64,000 nucleotides of DNA from Amoeboaphelidium protococcarum (Eukaryota; Aphelidiomycota; Aphelidea), in the NCBI GenBank assembly GCA_023515745.1, contig JALECJ010000258.1, positions 2,765,164 through 2,829,163 on the forward strand. The letters run 5' to 3'. Position numbers and translations under genes: made by a program. Below, in pieces: positions 50,928-62,697 of the stretch. The notes beneath the pieces were generated by a model, which ran no database searches, was not told where the DNA came from, and was given only the letters and a program-made list of their open reading frames with translations. Each line of letters begins with the position of its first letter. Position 1 is the first letter of the stretch.

Positions 50928-52853
50928 ATGTCTAAATTCTTAAAATATCTCAAATTTGAAAAGGAAATGCCCTTTGATGAAGGTTAATTGGAACGATAGG
51001 TCTACGGGGTGAAGAGTATTGAAGAATTGTCTCAACAACAATAACAACAAGCCGATCAGCCGAGCGAATCTGATCTTATAACGCCTTAAAAGAAAGGCTT
51101 CGGTCATAGGCTAAGAAGGAAGCCAAAGAAACTGAGTATCCTCATCAACAGCTAAATCTATTATGACGTGAATTTTAATAGATTATTCTGGTCGCAGGAG
51201 ATGAAAGACGCGCTCACCGGATGGAAGGTGTCACACAAGTACAGCTACGATGGTTAGTGTTTGCAATTGAAAGGCGGCAGTGGCGAGAATGTCGAATTGG
51301 CGCGTGATTTCGTGGTACAACGCTTAAGGAGTGTGAAGGCTATCCTGGAAGGTGCTCCTGATGATGAAATGCTGCAAGAGTAGCAGAAGTAGATCCTATA
51401 GGATGAGTAGTAACCAATAGGCCTGCGATACTCGAAAGGCGTCAATCTGATCCAGTAGAAATAACTGAAGGATGGCATGAAACAATAATCAAAGTCGCCT
51501 CCCATTTAGTATCTCTCCAGTGCCACGTCATCTTCTAATAGTACTCTACAAACCGGGTTTAAATCCTCATCTGGTTCAATAAGCGCATTGAACCAGTCTT
51601 TATTAGTCTCGGATTCTGATGCACAGGATAATTAGCTCTCCTCTGAAGCATCTATGAGTTCTGCATCGTCTGTAACTGCATCCACCATTTCTACTGAATC
51701 GTCATCTTCGTCAGATTGGTCCTCATCCGAAGAGTCTAGTGAAGATGATCTGAGGCCCAAGACTACGCGTTATGTGAATGGTACTGTTAATGATGAGAAA
51801 TCGCAAGGTGATCTGGAGGCTTAATTGAAGAATATGATGATGTAATCTGCTATCTTTCAGGATCAAAGTCCTCTTCTTTTGAATTAGTCTCCGATGCCCA
51901 CGTAGTAAGTGCTGATGTAAGATCCTCAGTAATTGGTCTCGCATCCTCATGCTCATTTGTATGCTGACTAGTAACCAGTTTATCATCATCAGCAGCAGGT
52001 AAATGTAGCAAGTCCGTATATAGTGCAGCCTTATGATGCCGGATAGATGCAGTATCCCCATAACCAGCAGTATATATTGCAAAATCCTTAGTAACCCGTA
52101 TACCATCCTATGTACTAGTAAGCGCCAATTTAACCAGATTCTGCTCCCTTAATGGAATAAAGACAGCGTGCTGCCACCTTTTCTAATGACTAGCCAATGG
52201 CAACGTAGCAACACGCGTTAATGTAATAAAATGGTGATGTGCAACAGCTGGACAGTGCACCATTACTGCAGCCTCAGTAATAACTTTTGGCGCCGAGATA
52301 GAAAAAGAGTAATGGAGGTAGCAGTAGGAAGGATAAGCGTAAGACTCTCATGGATATGGTGGAACATAACTCTGGCAAAAATTAATCTGTAATCTTCTAT
52401 AATGGTTCCATGGTACCCGCTACGCACTTCAATCTGCCAAACAAACCTTATGAAGGCAGTTAGCAGGATGAACTTATGCTCAAGTTGGATGCCAAGTCGC
52501 GCGCTCATGGCCAAGCACCAACGCTGACAGAGGAGCGTCTGAATACTGTGGCTCTAAGTAACAATGAACGCTAATCTAAATTCTACAGTTCAAATGTACT
52601 CGCTAATATGCAGAACAAGGCCGTGACTAAGCTGAAGGTGAATGCTATCCAGCTCAAGCAAGAGAGAAAGAAGTAATTACAAGAGCGACTTGGTGGTGCG
52701 ATAGCTCGGTCCAAAGGCAAAGCTATACCGCAAAACTTACCTCCCATCAATGAGGCTTATATACAGTAGCAGTAGTAGACGGCTGTAATTTAGCAGAGCT
52801 TCTAGCAGGTTGCTCAACAGGCTAAAGCATAAAAGAAATCCCAAAGGAAATGA
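50928..52853 (+). CDS. Gln/Ser-rich protein of unknown function
   Basis: A 641-residue frame, rich in TAA/TAG Gln and hidden in the standard code. It starts MSKFLKYLKFEKEMPFDEG. A compact basic region (about 55-150) includes ILINSQIYYDVNFNRLFWSQEMKDALTGWKVSHKYSYDGQCLQLKGGSGENVELARDFV, which may be a small folded domain. The middle is Ser-rich and acidic (SSSSSDWSSSEESSEDD), and then comes a Gln/Pro/Tyr prion-like stretch (QYPHNQQYILQNPQQPVYHP). The C-terminus is a Lys/Gln coiled coil (NAIQLKQERKKQLQERL). It could be an mRNP or scaffolding protein. No family recognised. Confidence 0.68.
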
Positions 52854-52974
52854 TGATAATCCGTAGCGCTATTGTCTATCCATTTACCTCATCAACCTGC
52901 ATGTCTAATCAAATCTAAATCTGATTGAATTAATGTAAGTACAATAATAAATTTACATTGATTCATTCATGCAT

Positions 52975-53403
52975 TCAATCCTTCATAGTGTTGTTGTTAT
53001 CATCTTACTCTTTCTAATGCAGCAATCGATAGTTAGGCTAAGTTAGACAATCTCGTTCAGGAGGTAATCGTAGGCCATACTTTTCATCAAACAGAGGTAG
53101 TGGCTATCGATTTATATCATTCGCCATCCTGGCATAAACCTCCCGCGGCAGAGGCATCACAAACTCCTTCTCAGTCACCATTCGGATGGCCAATTGCAAA
53201 TCCTCCAGCTCCACTTGTTTGTGTCCAGCATGATTCGCCAGTACCTTCGACTTATCCAGATACTTACGCGTAGTCCGCGAAGTCAACTCCATCAATTGAT
53301 GTATTACAGTAGGATCAGCCTCCCGCACGCCCATACTCTACATGACAGCCATCACGGCGGCTGCCAGCTTAGGAACCTTTTCGCTTTATTACGACTCAAC
53401 CAT
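52975..53403 (-). CDS. TAF9: TFIID subunit TAF9
   Basis: A 142-residue frame from ATG 53403. The histone-fold region includes VPKLAAAVMAVMQSMGVREADPTVIHQLMEL.. YLDKSKVLANHAGHKQVELEDLQLAIRM, in line with TAF9 (L2..DAxVYANHAxK..I..DDVRLAI). Next is the TAF9-specific PLPLFDEKYGLRLPPERDCLTQPNYRLL. TAF9 pairs with TAF6 in TFIID and SAGA. TAG codes Gln in the TAF9 signature PERDCLTQPNY. The C-terminal tail is short and Asn-rich. Confidence 0.92.
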
Positions 53404-53788
53404 TTATTAGTGAGACAGATTATAAGTTCTGCTTTGAATCAGTACTTAGTATGATAAACTAGATTCCTCGTATGGAATAAAATCACAAAATTTAATCTTC
53501 TTAGCTATTAGCACTCAGGAAAAGAAGAACAATACTGTAAAGGGGGCGAACGGCAAGAGAGATCCTTTCGCTTTCTTCCTAATAGAAACTCTCGTTCCTT
53601 CTCCCATATCGTTCAAATCTCCTTTGTCGTTTCCTCTTTTTCTTCTTCTGTTCGTTTCAATAAGGAATTGGACGTTTTTTTATTGCTGGTAATTGTTGTC
53701 ATCTTAAGACTGACTCTCTGTAATAATATCTTTCAATTATTCCATCTTCTCATTCCGAAGAAGCTATTAAGTTGTTGTAAGAATAATA
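53404..53788. promoter_or_regulatory. Divergent promoter region, TAF9 / SIN1
   Basis: 385 bp. Contains CTTTCGCTTTC at about 53565 and pyrimidine tracts (ttcctaatagaaactctcgttccttctccc; cctctttttcttcttctgttc) on the SIN1 strand. No gene. Confidence 0.4.
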
Positions 53789-55741
53789 ATGTCTTTGATT
53801 ACTGATACAGAGTGGACTATTCAGTAGATTAGATCCATGTACTTGAAGAGTGATGATCCTCTGGCTGAACGTATCATCACCTTCCCCAATATTGATCCAA
53901 CTCTTAGATAGCAATAGTAGTAATAGCAGAGTATCTCAGGAAGTCTTGATAGTGATTCGATGGAGATTACATTGTAGAATTACTCCGCTGCCGGTGATTA
54001 GAATACTTCTTCTGTATAGTAGTAGTAATTATAGTAGTAGTAGTAGAGTTTGTTCTTTGATTATCAGAATGCATATGTGACTGAGGATGTAAAAGAGAAG
54101 AGCATGTGTTATAGTCCTAATATCTAGCATATTACTAGCGATGTTTTGAAGATTAACAAGCTCAGAGTTGGCCAGCATTAGTCTTAACAATTGTAATAAT
54201 CTAGAGTGGATTAAACTCAAGGTGTCAACACTAGTAAGAAGGATCTGAGATAGTAGTAGTAATAATTATAATAATAGTAACAGCCTGCGATTGCTCTACC
54301 ATAACCACCACCTATTCCAGATAAAGCATCACTCGAAAAGTTGAAATCTGCAGATAGTCTGAATGCTATAAAAGCTTAGTTGTTGGAATTTACACCAGTC
54401 CAAGTTGTCCCAGTGCAGCAGACTAAATCTTTATTGACGGCCAAAGTTAAGAGTGGTGCTCAGAATTCGAATCCATTTAAAGATTATAGTCATATTTGTG
54501 GTAGAGGTGATCTGGCTCCTGTAACTCTGCGCATATACTTTCCATCATCGGCCCAGGCTACTAAGGCTAGTATTATAGTGGTCAAGCGTGATGCATCGGT
54601 GGAAGATGTGGTTGGATATGCTCTCTACTGCTATGTGGAAGAGAAGAGATTGCCTGCTATCGCCAGTAGTAACTCGGATGGTAAATAGTTGGTTCAGTTT
54701 TGGAATCTGAGGATAGTGGAAGATGAGGGAGAGGTGGATGAGGATTTTCCTGCTCTGGAGAGGAATAGAAAGATTTAAAAGTTTGCATTTGACCAGTTTG
54801 CTGTATGTCCTAGTGAGAATATGCAATAGAAGCTTTAGAAGCAGCGGCAAGAATAGCAATTGTAATAATAGTAATAGTAGACAGGATAGAGTTCTGCTTT
54901 CGGTCCTAATGTTACCGGTAATGATAAGAGGAATGCTCCTGCTCCTGCTCCTGTTAGTGGCAAAACTCCTCTACCTCCTATATCTGCAAGTAAATCTAAC
55001 AATAACAACAACAGCAACAGACCTGATTAGTCGCTATCAATGATGGATCTGAATAGAAATCCAAATGTTCGATCATCACTACTATTTATCAAAGTTCATT
55101 TGTACAGTACTCTGGAAGTTAAGTAGACTACCACGGTGTCTGTGCCTGCGGATATGCTACTTGGAGATGTTCTTGCGTTCTGTGCCAAGAAGAGAAAGAT
55201 TGATCCGTCTGATTATACGTTGAAGATGGCAGATACCAAGACGGATGTTCCTCTGGATAAAACAATAGGAGCATCTGGACTTACGGAGCTCTGCCTGTTG
55301 AAGAAGGATCGAGGTCCATCTGCTGGAGACATATTCTTGCGGCCACCGGAAGAGATGGAGCAGGATGTAGACTATGATGAGCCTCAGTATATTCCGGATG
55401 AGTATACTAGTGTATACAAGCGATACAATGTTACACGTAAGATGCCAATGATAATGTCCAAGATTGAGCGCATTATGGCCATAGATGGTGATTACATCTA
55501 CTTCATGCCGCCGGAGAATCGAAACTTTTTCGACTCGGTCAAGACTGTCTCATTCCACATTGCAAATATAGTGAGCTGTAAACAGGCCAAGAAGAGTACC
55601 ACGTTCAAAATGGTTATCGTGAAAGATAATGGCAAGTAGGATACCAAGACGTATGAATTTGATGCTTAGTCTCCGTCCGAGGCTCAGGAGATCTGCACCA
55701 AAATTCACTTTATGACTTAGTTCTACAAGATCAAAAAGTGA
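53789..55741 (+). CDS. SIN1: TORC2 subunit SIN1 (Avo1)
   Basis: A 650-residue intronless frame. The N-terminal part is Gln-rich with TAG/TAA poly-Gln runs. The CRIM domain (about 225-350) begins NPFKDYSHICGRGD and includes VTLRIYFPSSA, with DVVGYALYCYVEE. A Ras-binding-like domain (about 435-515) includes LLFIKVHLYSTLEVKQTTTVSVPADMLLGDVL and KMADTKTDVPLDKTIGASGLTELCLLKKD. A C-terminal PH domain (about 540-650) has YKRYNVTRKMPMIMSKIERIMAIDGDYIYFMPPENRNFFDSVKTVSFHIANIVSCKQ. SIN1 recruits AGC kinases to TORC2 at the plasma membrane. Confidence 0.88.
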
Positions 55742-55894
55742 AATTTCAAATGGTTTGATGTAGTTCAGTTGATTGCGATCACGGCTGTAATATAAAGAAT
55801 TTAATCTTGATGTAAATGTTAATAATAATTCTTGGTGAATTGAAAGTGTTGTGATTTACGATTGGTACTAAATGTCAATCATGATAAAAATCAA

Positions 55895-57326
55895 TCATTT
55901 CTTCTTCTTGCCTTCATTCGCTGATGTTACACTTGGATCTTGATAATACAGATAGAACAAGGTGAATAAGATGAACACACCCATACTCAGTCCCACGCTA
56001 GCATAATACGGGTACGCAGCTACGAGAAATCGCGGATATTCATTATGTCTAAACGGTACGATACTAACCACATCCTTCTGCACAATGTATGAGTAACCTC
56101 TGCGCTTATACTCCACCTTGAGGGTGTACACGCCGTGGACATCAGGCAGGATCAAATCTGGGCGCGTCACAAACTTTCCACCCTGCGAAGGTACCAGATT
56201 AGTTCTAATAAATGGATCCAGCATTACAAACTCCAACTGCACTTTATCATCCTTGGATGGCAACTAAAATGGGCGCCACTTACCGTTCACTAATTCTTCC
56301 AGTTCAATTTCATACACAAAAGGATCCTTGATTCTGTACTACTTCAGTGGCTTCTTCTCATTCAATCTATGGTGGCTTACAGACTTTACTCTGATCTGAC
56401 CAACTTCCTGGAATAGCCAACTGGTCAATTGGGATATAACTTGAGCATTGTCACTTTTGTCATCAGCTTTCATAAACTTATCAGAAAACATGGCCATAGA
56501 ACCGGTAAATGCCACCCTTGCATTGTTCCTCGCCTATGACAGACCTACTAGAACATTGTCTTTATTATCACCGGTACTCTTCTTCTTATTACCAGTCTTT
56601 GAGTCAATAATATCGACTTAATTAGAATCAATTTTCAAGCCAGGGAATACCAAGTTGTTATGCTCCACCAAGCGATGCCCAATACCGTGGAATAGCACCT
56701 GACCACTACCCTCAGACTTGGTAAGGAATGGCAACTCGGAATCTACATTCACCTTTAGAACAGTCTTCTTACCACCACCATACTCAGCATCCAAAGACTT
56801 CTCCACAATCTTGTCGCTCCCTCCTGCTAATAAAGTACCGCTGGGATCCAATTCAAAACCAAACTACAGAGCCAGCTTACGAACTGCTGAGCCAGAAGTG
56901 GATGATGCGGTCAGCAGCACATTGCCTCCCTGACCGACAAAATCAATAACATCGCCAGCACTGAACTTACTACTGCCACCACCCAACGACTTGACTTCAG
57001 GTGCGAACAAGATCAAGTTATCGCACGTCTTCTAACCATACTTGAACAACTCAGCGGTGGATACATCAGCAAAAGTCAAATTATAATCTCGCTCTACACA
57101 TAAAGATTTAACAAATTGATAAAGAGAACGGTATGAAAGACATACTCTTTAGCTGAGACCAGAACTAGCTGTAATCCTTTTCCACTTGTGCCACGCTTCC
57201 CTTATCTGCAACTACTAGCACCTATTTACCTAACGTACTAGCAGCAGGCGATGATGCACAAACTTGTGCTAGCGTTAAAGCCAGCAAGAGAATGGTGGAT
57301 GTGATTGACTATAATAAATGCTTCAT
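55895..57326 (-). CDS. WBP1: Oligosaccharyltransferase 48-kDa subunit (OST48/Wbp1)
   Basis: Two exons (57146-57326, 55895-57093) give 459 residues. A signal peptide (KHLLQSITSTILLLALTLAQVCA) is followed by DYNLTFADVSTAELFKYGQKTCDNLILFAPEVKSLGG, a GNVLLTASS block, KSVSHHRLNEKKPLKQYRIKDPFVYEIELEEL and GVYTLKVEYKRRGYSYI, the order of DDOST/Wbp1. One membrane helix near the C-terminus is followed by KKKK, an ER-retrieval dilysine signal. This subunit is part of the complex that transfers N-glycans in the ER lumen. The intron is 52 nt, the shortest here. Confidence 0.9.
57094..57145 (-). other. Intron in the OST48 gene
   Basis: 52 nt, donor GTATGT, acceptor TATGTGTAG, phase 1. It restores FWSQLK-KRDYNLTF. 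Confidence 0.85.
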
Positions 57327-57474
57327 ACTTGACGACTTTAAAGTTGCAACGCGCGATGAAATAACAAGAGAGAAGATTGAAGTAAAAAAATCAGCTACAA
57401 ATGCAAACTATTTTAATACGCTCACTATCATATGCAAAGCGATTTTCATATTTCGATCTTCATAAGTGCAATGA

Positions 57475-58500
57475 TCAACTTTAAACAGCCTTAATAGCCA
57501 TCTATAGAGTTCCTTCCTTGGTAGCGTTACCCCCGATAAAGCCGGCAGCGTGTACGAATATGCACCCAGGGATACCAATGTGCTGAGACAGAGCTTCGTC
57601 ACGCAGTCCACGCCACGACTCAGGCAGAGGCTTACGGTTGGTGAATCCTTCACTTTATAAGGGAATGCATTGCACACGCCATTTGTTACTCTAATCAGGA
57701 TATAGGGCATACAGTGGTCGTTCTTCATAGATGTCCAGACCCTGTTCAAGGTCAAATAGATGCTCTTTCCAAGGCAGCGATTGATCAAACACCATAATCT
57801 TCCCACTCTTATCCACCTTGTATCGCTCATCCAGCGCCTTCTTCACCAAGTCTCTCGCTGGTAGCCATGCTTTGGATATGAACAGTACGCGATCTCTCAA
57901 CTCTTCGCCACAAATCTACATTGCTCTGGCAAAGCGTTCATCCATATCAGAGTCATCCTGATTCCACCATGGATTGAGGCGTCCAACACGAGCAGATAGG
58001 TGTGTACTCTCACGATACTTGCCCTTCACCGTGTCTGGGTAACGCGAAACTCCATTATCGATAGCGTCCATAGCCTCAATAAAGTCATCATAAACCTTTT
58101 TGTACACCACATCAATATTAGCCTTGTAGTCAGCGCCTGCCGTCAATCCGGCGATTTAACTATTGTCATCCATTATGCTCTACAACACCTCTTTGCCAAA
58201 GTGACGATAGATAAGACCGGCCGAGGACAGTTTGGTAACCTTGTAATCAGTGCCGCCGATAGACATGAACTCATTAAATTCCCTCTAATGATGATCATAT
58301 CTATGCTTCGCTGGATCATAGACACCACCAACATCCACCAGAATATCACACCGATCGAGCACAGACGGGTCACGGGAGCGTACAATCTCTGCATCAGCAA
58401 ACTCTTTAGTCTGCTTCAACATCCAACACGCCAAGCTTTCATCCGCATGGAAAGTGCCACTATGCGTACCAATCTTCTTTGCTTTCGACACCATGCTCAT
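57475..58500 (-). CDS. MYG1: MYG1/UPF0160 exonuclease family protein
   Basis: A 341-residue intronless frame. MYG1 hallmarks: [84 protein letters not shown]-like ([11 protein letters not shown]), [10 protein letters not shown] and [31 protein letters not shown]. The DHH-type His/Asp residues are present. MYG1 is a metal-dependent 3'-5' RNA exonuclease of nucleolus and mitochondria in animals. Gln appears as TAG in LYALYPDQ and as TAA near the C-terminus. Tandem with OST48 on the minus strand (149 bp). Confidence 0.93.
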
Positions 58501-58952
58501 AAAACTCCTGCTAAGTACGTAAGCACGAGGTAAGGAAATAATTTTGACGACAGCGACTGTAATTTTACGCGCAACACCTCTGTGTAATAACGGGCAAAGT
58601 GATAAAAAGCTCGCAGACGCGACTCGAAATTTGATGAAAAGTCTCTACACGCGCGCCCTTGGATCAACTTTGATATCATTTAGTTTAAATATAGAGTGAT
58701 AAATAGGCGATTTCGCACTTATACGTGTGCTTGTTAAAAGTGATTATCGTCGTACTTAACATTTTGGATTATATCTGTGATCATATGTTGTATCACAGTA
58801 ACTGACAGTGGTATGCAATTACGTAGCACTAATAAAATTACCAACAGTTAAACATTGTAGTTTTTAATCCAAATGTACAAAGACTGAAAACAGTACTGGA
58901 GAACTAGATCTGCATTTATTTCATATGATTTCAATAGAAATCCATAAAATTC
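58501..58952. other. Intergenic, upstream of MYG1
   Basis: 452 bp between two minus-strand genes. Contains several GACGCG/GCGCG elements (about 58568, 58616-58652) in the likely MYG1 promoter. No gene seen. Confidence 0.35.
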
Positions 58953-59309
58953 TCATTTAAATAGAGCAGCCAATCCCTTCATGGTGATTCCAGCGACGCG
59001 AGAACGAACATTTCCACTACCGAAAGCAGCATTACCAAATCTGGCAAATGGCAACTTTTACAGCTTTGGCACAAATGATGCAGAAGTGGCTGATGAGGAT
59101 GAACCAGCTTGAGCAGCCTAGACTGCAGACGGAGATGAGGCAATCTTCTCAAAGTGAGACATGAGGAAATCACGGCAGAACATTGGCTCCATCGTCTTTG
59201 GACCCAGATGATTGTTAACAAAGATATATATTGGAATGGCTGCAGCATACAAGCAAGTAACCTGGTGCAACCAGTTGTCCACCTCCAACAATGGCATATT
59301 TCCCGGCAT
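58953..59309 (-). CDS. Small single-pass membrane protein, unknown
   Basis: A 118-residue frame. MPGNMPLLEVDNWLHQVTCLYAAAIPIYIFVNNHLG gives one hydrophobic helix (about residues 15-35) near the N-terminus. The rest is Ser/Ala-rich (SSPSAVQAAQAGSSSSATSASF) with a basic, glycine-rich C-terminal third (RFGNAAFGSGNVRSRVAGITMKGLAALFK). It might be a mitochondrial or ER membrane accessory subunit. Not recognised. Supported by a TAG and a TAA in frame and TGA at 58953. Confidence 0.55.
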
Positions 59310-59667
59310 TTTATATAATAGTTTTTATTAATTATCAGAAAACCTTACTGTAAGTGATAAATAATGATGATGAAAATTAAGCGTCAAAGGAACGAACGAA
59401 AGGAAAGAAAAGTGAAAGTTGGCAGGCGGCGGAATTCCTAAGGAACAAAGTCGGGAGAAAAATCTTTTTCAGACAGAATCAGAATAAAGTCGACAACGAC
59501 AACTCTCTCGATTTCTTTCTCTCGCTCTTCCTCTGGTAATCTCGTCCCTTCTTCAGGTGGGAAAAAGCCTTTCGCGCACACAATCTCTTTCAGCTCGCAG
59601 TTCGATCGTTCTTTTGTCGTGTATAAAGTCCTGCAAAAATATATATAGAGTCCAAGAGTATAGTATC
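59310..59667. promoter_or_regulatory. Divergent promoter region upstream of the RNase-kappa-like gene
   Basis: 358 bp with a long pyrimidine tract (about 59497-59550, ctctctcgatttctttctctcgc) and a TTTCGCGC element at about 59570. No gene. Confidence 0.4.
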
Positions 59668-60208
59668 ATGAAGCCGTATTTTAGTCGGATATAGTCTATT
59701 TATTGTTCTGGACTTAGTGCCTTTGGCATTGTATTCTTGGTATGATTATGATTATTATTGAGATTATATTACAGCTAAACTTACATCCACTCACATGTAT
59801 CTGTTATCACAATTAATGTAGTTGGTGTTGGGATCGCTTATAAAGTAAGGCAACCACGTTCTCACTTAAGGGAAGGAACCTATTGAAGACACTGAAAATG
59901 CGGCAAATAATTGCTTTATAGCTGCAGCGGTTTACGCCTTCTTTCTGGTGTTTTGCTCTTGGTAAAGTTGGCTCAATGCCAAGGTGGCTCGGGAAGAGGA
60001 GTTGGCCGAGAGATCAACATCATCAGCCAGCGATTACATTCCACCCATCGGAGCTACATCATCCACCACGGCCGGATATAATGCATAGAAAATGAATCCT
60101 CAGTCTTCATCGTCCATGGCTAGGCCTCGTTTGTAGAAAGAAGGTAAGCTTTTCCCATTTGACTTTACATCAAATTTCTCATCTTTAGTTAGTGGTGGTC
60201 GAGCATGA
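59668..60208 (+). CDS. RNase kappa (RNASEK)-like small membrane protein
   Basis: Two exons (59668-59739, 59822-60208) give 152 residues. The start YCSGLSAFGIVFL-LVLGSLIK and the second helix NNCFIAAAVYAFFLVFCSWQSWLNA match the RNASEK order: CGLxLSxFGIxxL, a short loop, then NCYIAAGxY..L...Q..LN. RNASEK is a V-ATPase-associated two-helix protein. A long Ser/Thr/Gln tail follows, much longer than in animals (98 residues). A second possible intron (60144-60188, acceptor CTTTAG) would shorten the tail without changing frame; I do not favour it. Confidence 0.72.
59740..59821 (+). other. Intron in the RNase-kappa-like gene
   Basis: 82 nt, donor GTATGA, acceptor TTAATGTAG, phase 0. It falls inside the first membrane helix. 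Confidence 0.75.
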
Positions 60209-60355
60209 GCTTATAACTTTTGATTGATTGATGCTTGGAGTATGGACTAGTGGAAGAGAGTTTCAAATAGAATGTGAATATATATTATGTCTGTTTAGGT
60301 GTACTTTTAGTTTTATTAAAGATTTCACTCATGTGACTGCAGCTTACTGTATCTA

Positions 60356-61468
60356 TCAGTCATCGTCGCTAAACACAATCTTTGTATTTTGAGGCTTCTA
60401 CTACTATTATTACTACTATTAGATAGCAGGTGGATCCTCTTTAACTTGATAATTATCGCGTCGAGCATGTCTATCTTTAAATCCAGACCTATTTTAATTA
60501 CGATTTCTCTTTACATTAGAGAACGTCTTGGCGTCGTGTTTAGCTCCATACTCCACTTTGACTTTACACTCGATGCTCTCGGCAGGAGTGGAATCATCAT
60601 CTTGACTCTTGCGTTTAAACTCCACCTTCAAAAGTCCTTGTGTAGATGCATTGATAACAGATTTAGCCGACTCCAGATGGTAATAGATAACATGGCCAAA
60701 TCCGCGACACTTTCCAGAGTCTTCAAATTGAGCGAGACGAACATTTGCAATCGGGCCATACTGCGAGAACCATTACTGCACATCCGCTAGCTTGGTATCA
60801 AATGGCAGATTACCAATAAATATCTTTGTGTTTGGTATCAGGTGGGTGGATTTACCCGATTACTTACCATTACCATCCTCACCGCCGTTAACGCGCGACT
60901 CTTCATCAGGTCGGCCTTCAAAGTTATCTATGCGCTTGATCAGCAGCTTTCTACCTTCAAAGTCTGATTCAGACAATGCCACCGCCTGGGTAACACCATC
61001 TTCAGACTCAAAGTACACTTTAGCAAATCCTTTATTAAAAAGCTCCTAACCACTCAACTTTTAATTTGGCATTTTCAAACGCGTAATGGCAGATGGTGTA
61101 GTTTGATGCGATATCAAGAACTTTTTCAACTACTCAGCCTTGGTACTGAAGGCGAGATTTCCAATCCAAACACCCAAATTATTATTGTATTTCTACTTCT
61201 TCTCCGGGTTTAATGCACCACTAGAACTAACATCTTCCACGGGTAACTCCAATAGCTCTGATACCTTGAGCTTCTTCTTCAACTTTCGCTCTTGACGAAG
61301 CTTCTTTTTAGCATCGCGCTCAGATAATGCACCACCTTCAGACTTTCTCTTTCTATCCTTCACCTTCAGCTTATCAATATCACTAATATTAGGAATTTAC
61401 TGCTACTCAGCGGACTGTACGTCTAAAATTTAAGTCTGTTCCGTGTCAAGACTTTCTATGGTCACCAT
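60356..61468 (-). CDS. NOP13: Nucleolar RRM protein, Nop13-like
   Basis: A 370-residue intronless frame. A basic N-terminus (DRKRKSEGG, KKKLRQERKLKKKLKV) is followed by RRM1 (about 110-215: LGVWIGNLAFSTKAEQLKKFL with NKGFAKVYFESEDG, ending in LSESDFEGRKLLIKRIDNFEGRP) and RRM2 (about 245-335: TKIFIGNLPFDTKLADVQQWFSQYG with CRGFGHVIYYHLESA). The 'GR(K)LLIKRxDNFEGRP' link between RRMs is typical of Nop13. The C-terminus has poly-Gln from a TAA/TAG run. Role: 60S ribosome biogenesis in the nucleolus. Confidence 0.82.
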
Positions 61469-61747
61469 TTTCTCTAATTTGAGGTTTGATCAATTTTCAA
61501 ACGTTGTGATGGTTTGCTACGGAGAAAAGAGAATAGATTCCGTAACTATTGACTTGTGTTCACACTAGAATACTTGAATCAACTTCATTTTTATGCAAAC
61601 AGTGTTATCATAATCAAGATATTTTTAAAATTTAAATTTAGCAATTGAGACCAACCACCATCAAATCAATATCAATTTCAGGTGTTTAAAGAGGACGCGC
61701 GACGTGTAGATCTTTGTTTCTGTTTGATGCAACAACACACGTTGGAA

Positions 61748-62527
61748 ATGTCCGCATAATTAAATTCCGATTTCAAGAGAGCGTCTCAGTTCGTTTAACA
61801 GCAAGCGGTCGATGGGAAGCTGAGCCACTTATCTAATAGCACTCGCTTACAGTTGTATGCGCTGTACAAGCAGGGTACGAGCGGTAGGTATGCAGACGAT
61901 GAGTTTGCCCGTGCCACGGATATGGATGAGCAGGAGGAGAGGAATTCCACATGGACTGGGAAGCTGTTGAGCATTGTGTCCAGTGTCATTGGTCCTTTAA
62001 ATGCGCAGGAGGCCAAGTAGAAGGCATGGTAAGATTTAGGTGATATGGATAAAGAATAGGCTCAGCGACGATACCTGGATCTGGTGAAGAATGATCTCGG
62101 TTTTAATCCATCATTGCCTGGCGGTTCTCTAACATAATAACCCACATAAGACTAGCAATTACCATCATTTGATACTTCACCGAGTAATAGTGCTGAAAAG
62201 AGAGCGGAAGATGGTTAGAGTGACGAGAAGTTCAGCCAAGATCCTGAGGTTAATCGTTTGTTTTAGGCTGTGCTTGCTGGTGATTTGGCGCAAGTACGGG
62301 AATTGGTAAATTAAGACAATATACAAGTACGTGATTCTTGTAATACATCATTACTTCATCATGCTGTTGATCAAGGGAACTTGGAAATTGTAATGTATCT
62401 TGTTGGAGAGTGTGGTGCTGACATTAACGCACAGGATAATGAAGGGGAGACTCCTATCTCATATGCGTCCATTTGCGAATTCCCTGAAATTGAATAGTAT
62501 TTGCGATCAATGAACAGCTCTGAGTGA
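61748..62527 (+). CDS. Acyl-CoA-binding protein with ankyrin repeats (ACBD6-like)
   Basis: A 259-residue frame. The acyl-CoA-binding domain (about 1-105) has DFKRASQFVQ, LYALYKQGTSG, LNAQEAKQKAWQDLGDMDKEQAQRRYLDLV, the ACBP helices with the YKQ.T.G motif. The C-terminal ankyrin repeats (about 175-250) include LFQAVLAGDLAQVRELV, DSCNTSLLHHAVDQGNLEIVMYLVGECGADINAQDNEGETPISYAS. This two-part build is that of ACBD6, which handles long-chain acyl-CoA and supports N-myristoylation. The divergent neighbour is Nop13 (280 bp). Confidence 0.87.
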
Positions 62528-62697
62528 CTACACTGACTTGTATATTGTTGCTATACTTTTATTGCTTTTCGATTATCATCATGTTACAGAGAGAAGCCGT
62601 TTATACAACTCCACAGCCTCAGGAACTCGGGAATGCTCCACCAGAAATGGGTCAAGAGCATACCTTAAATCTGCAATACTAATTTTGTCCTTTTGTA

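Noticed and set aside
60144-60188. Second intron in the RNase-kappa-like gene
   Set aside because: Acceptor is CTTTAG, unlike the TGTAG of all other introns; reading through keeps the same frame.
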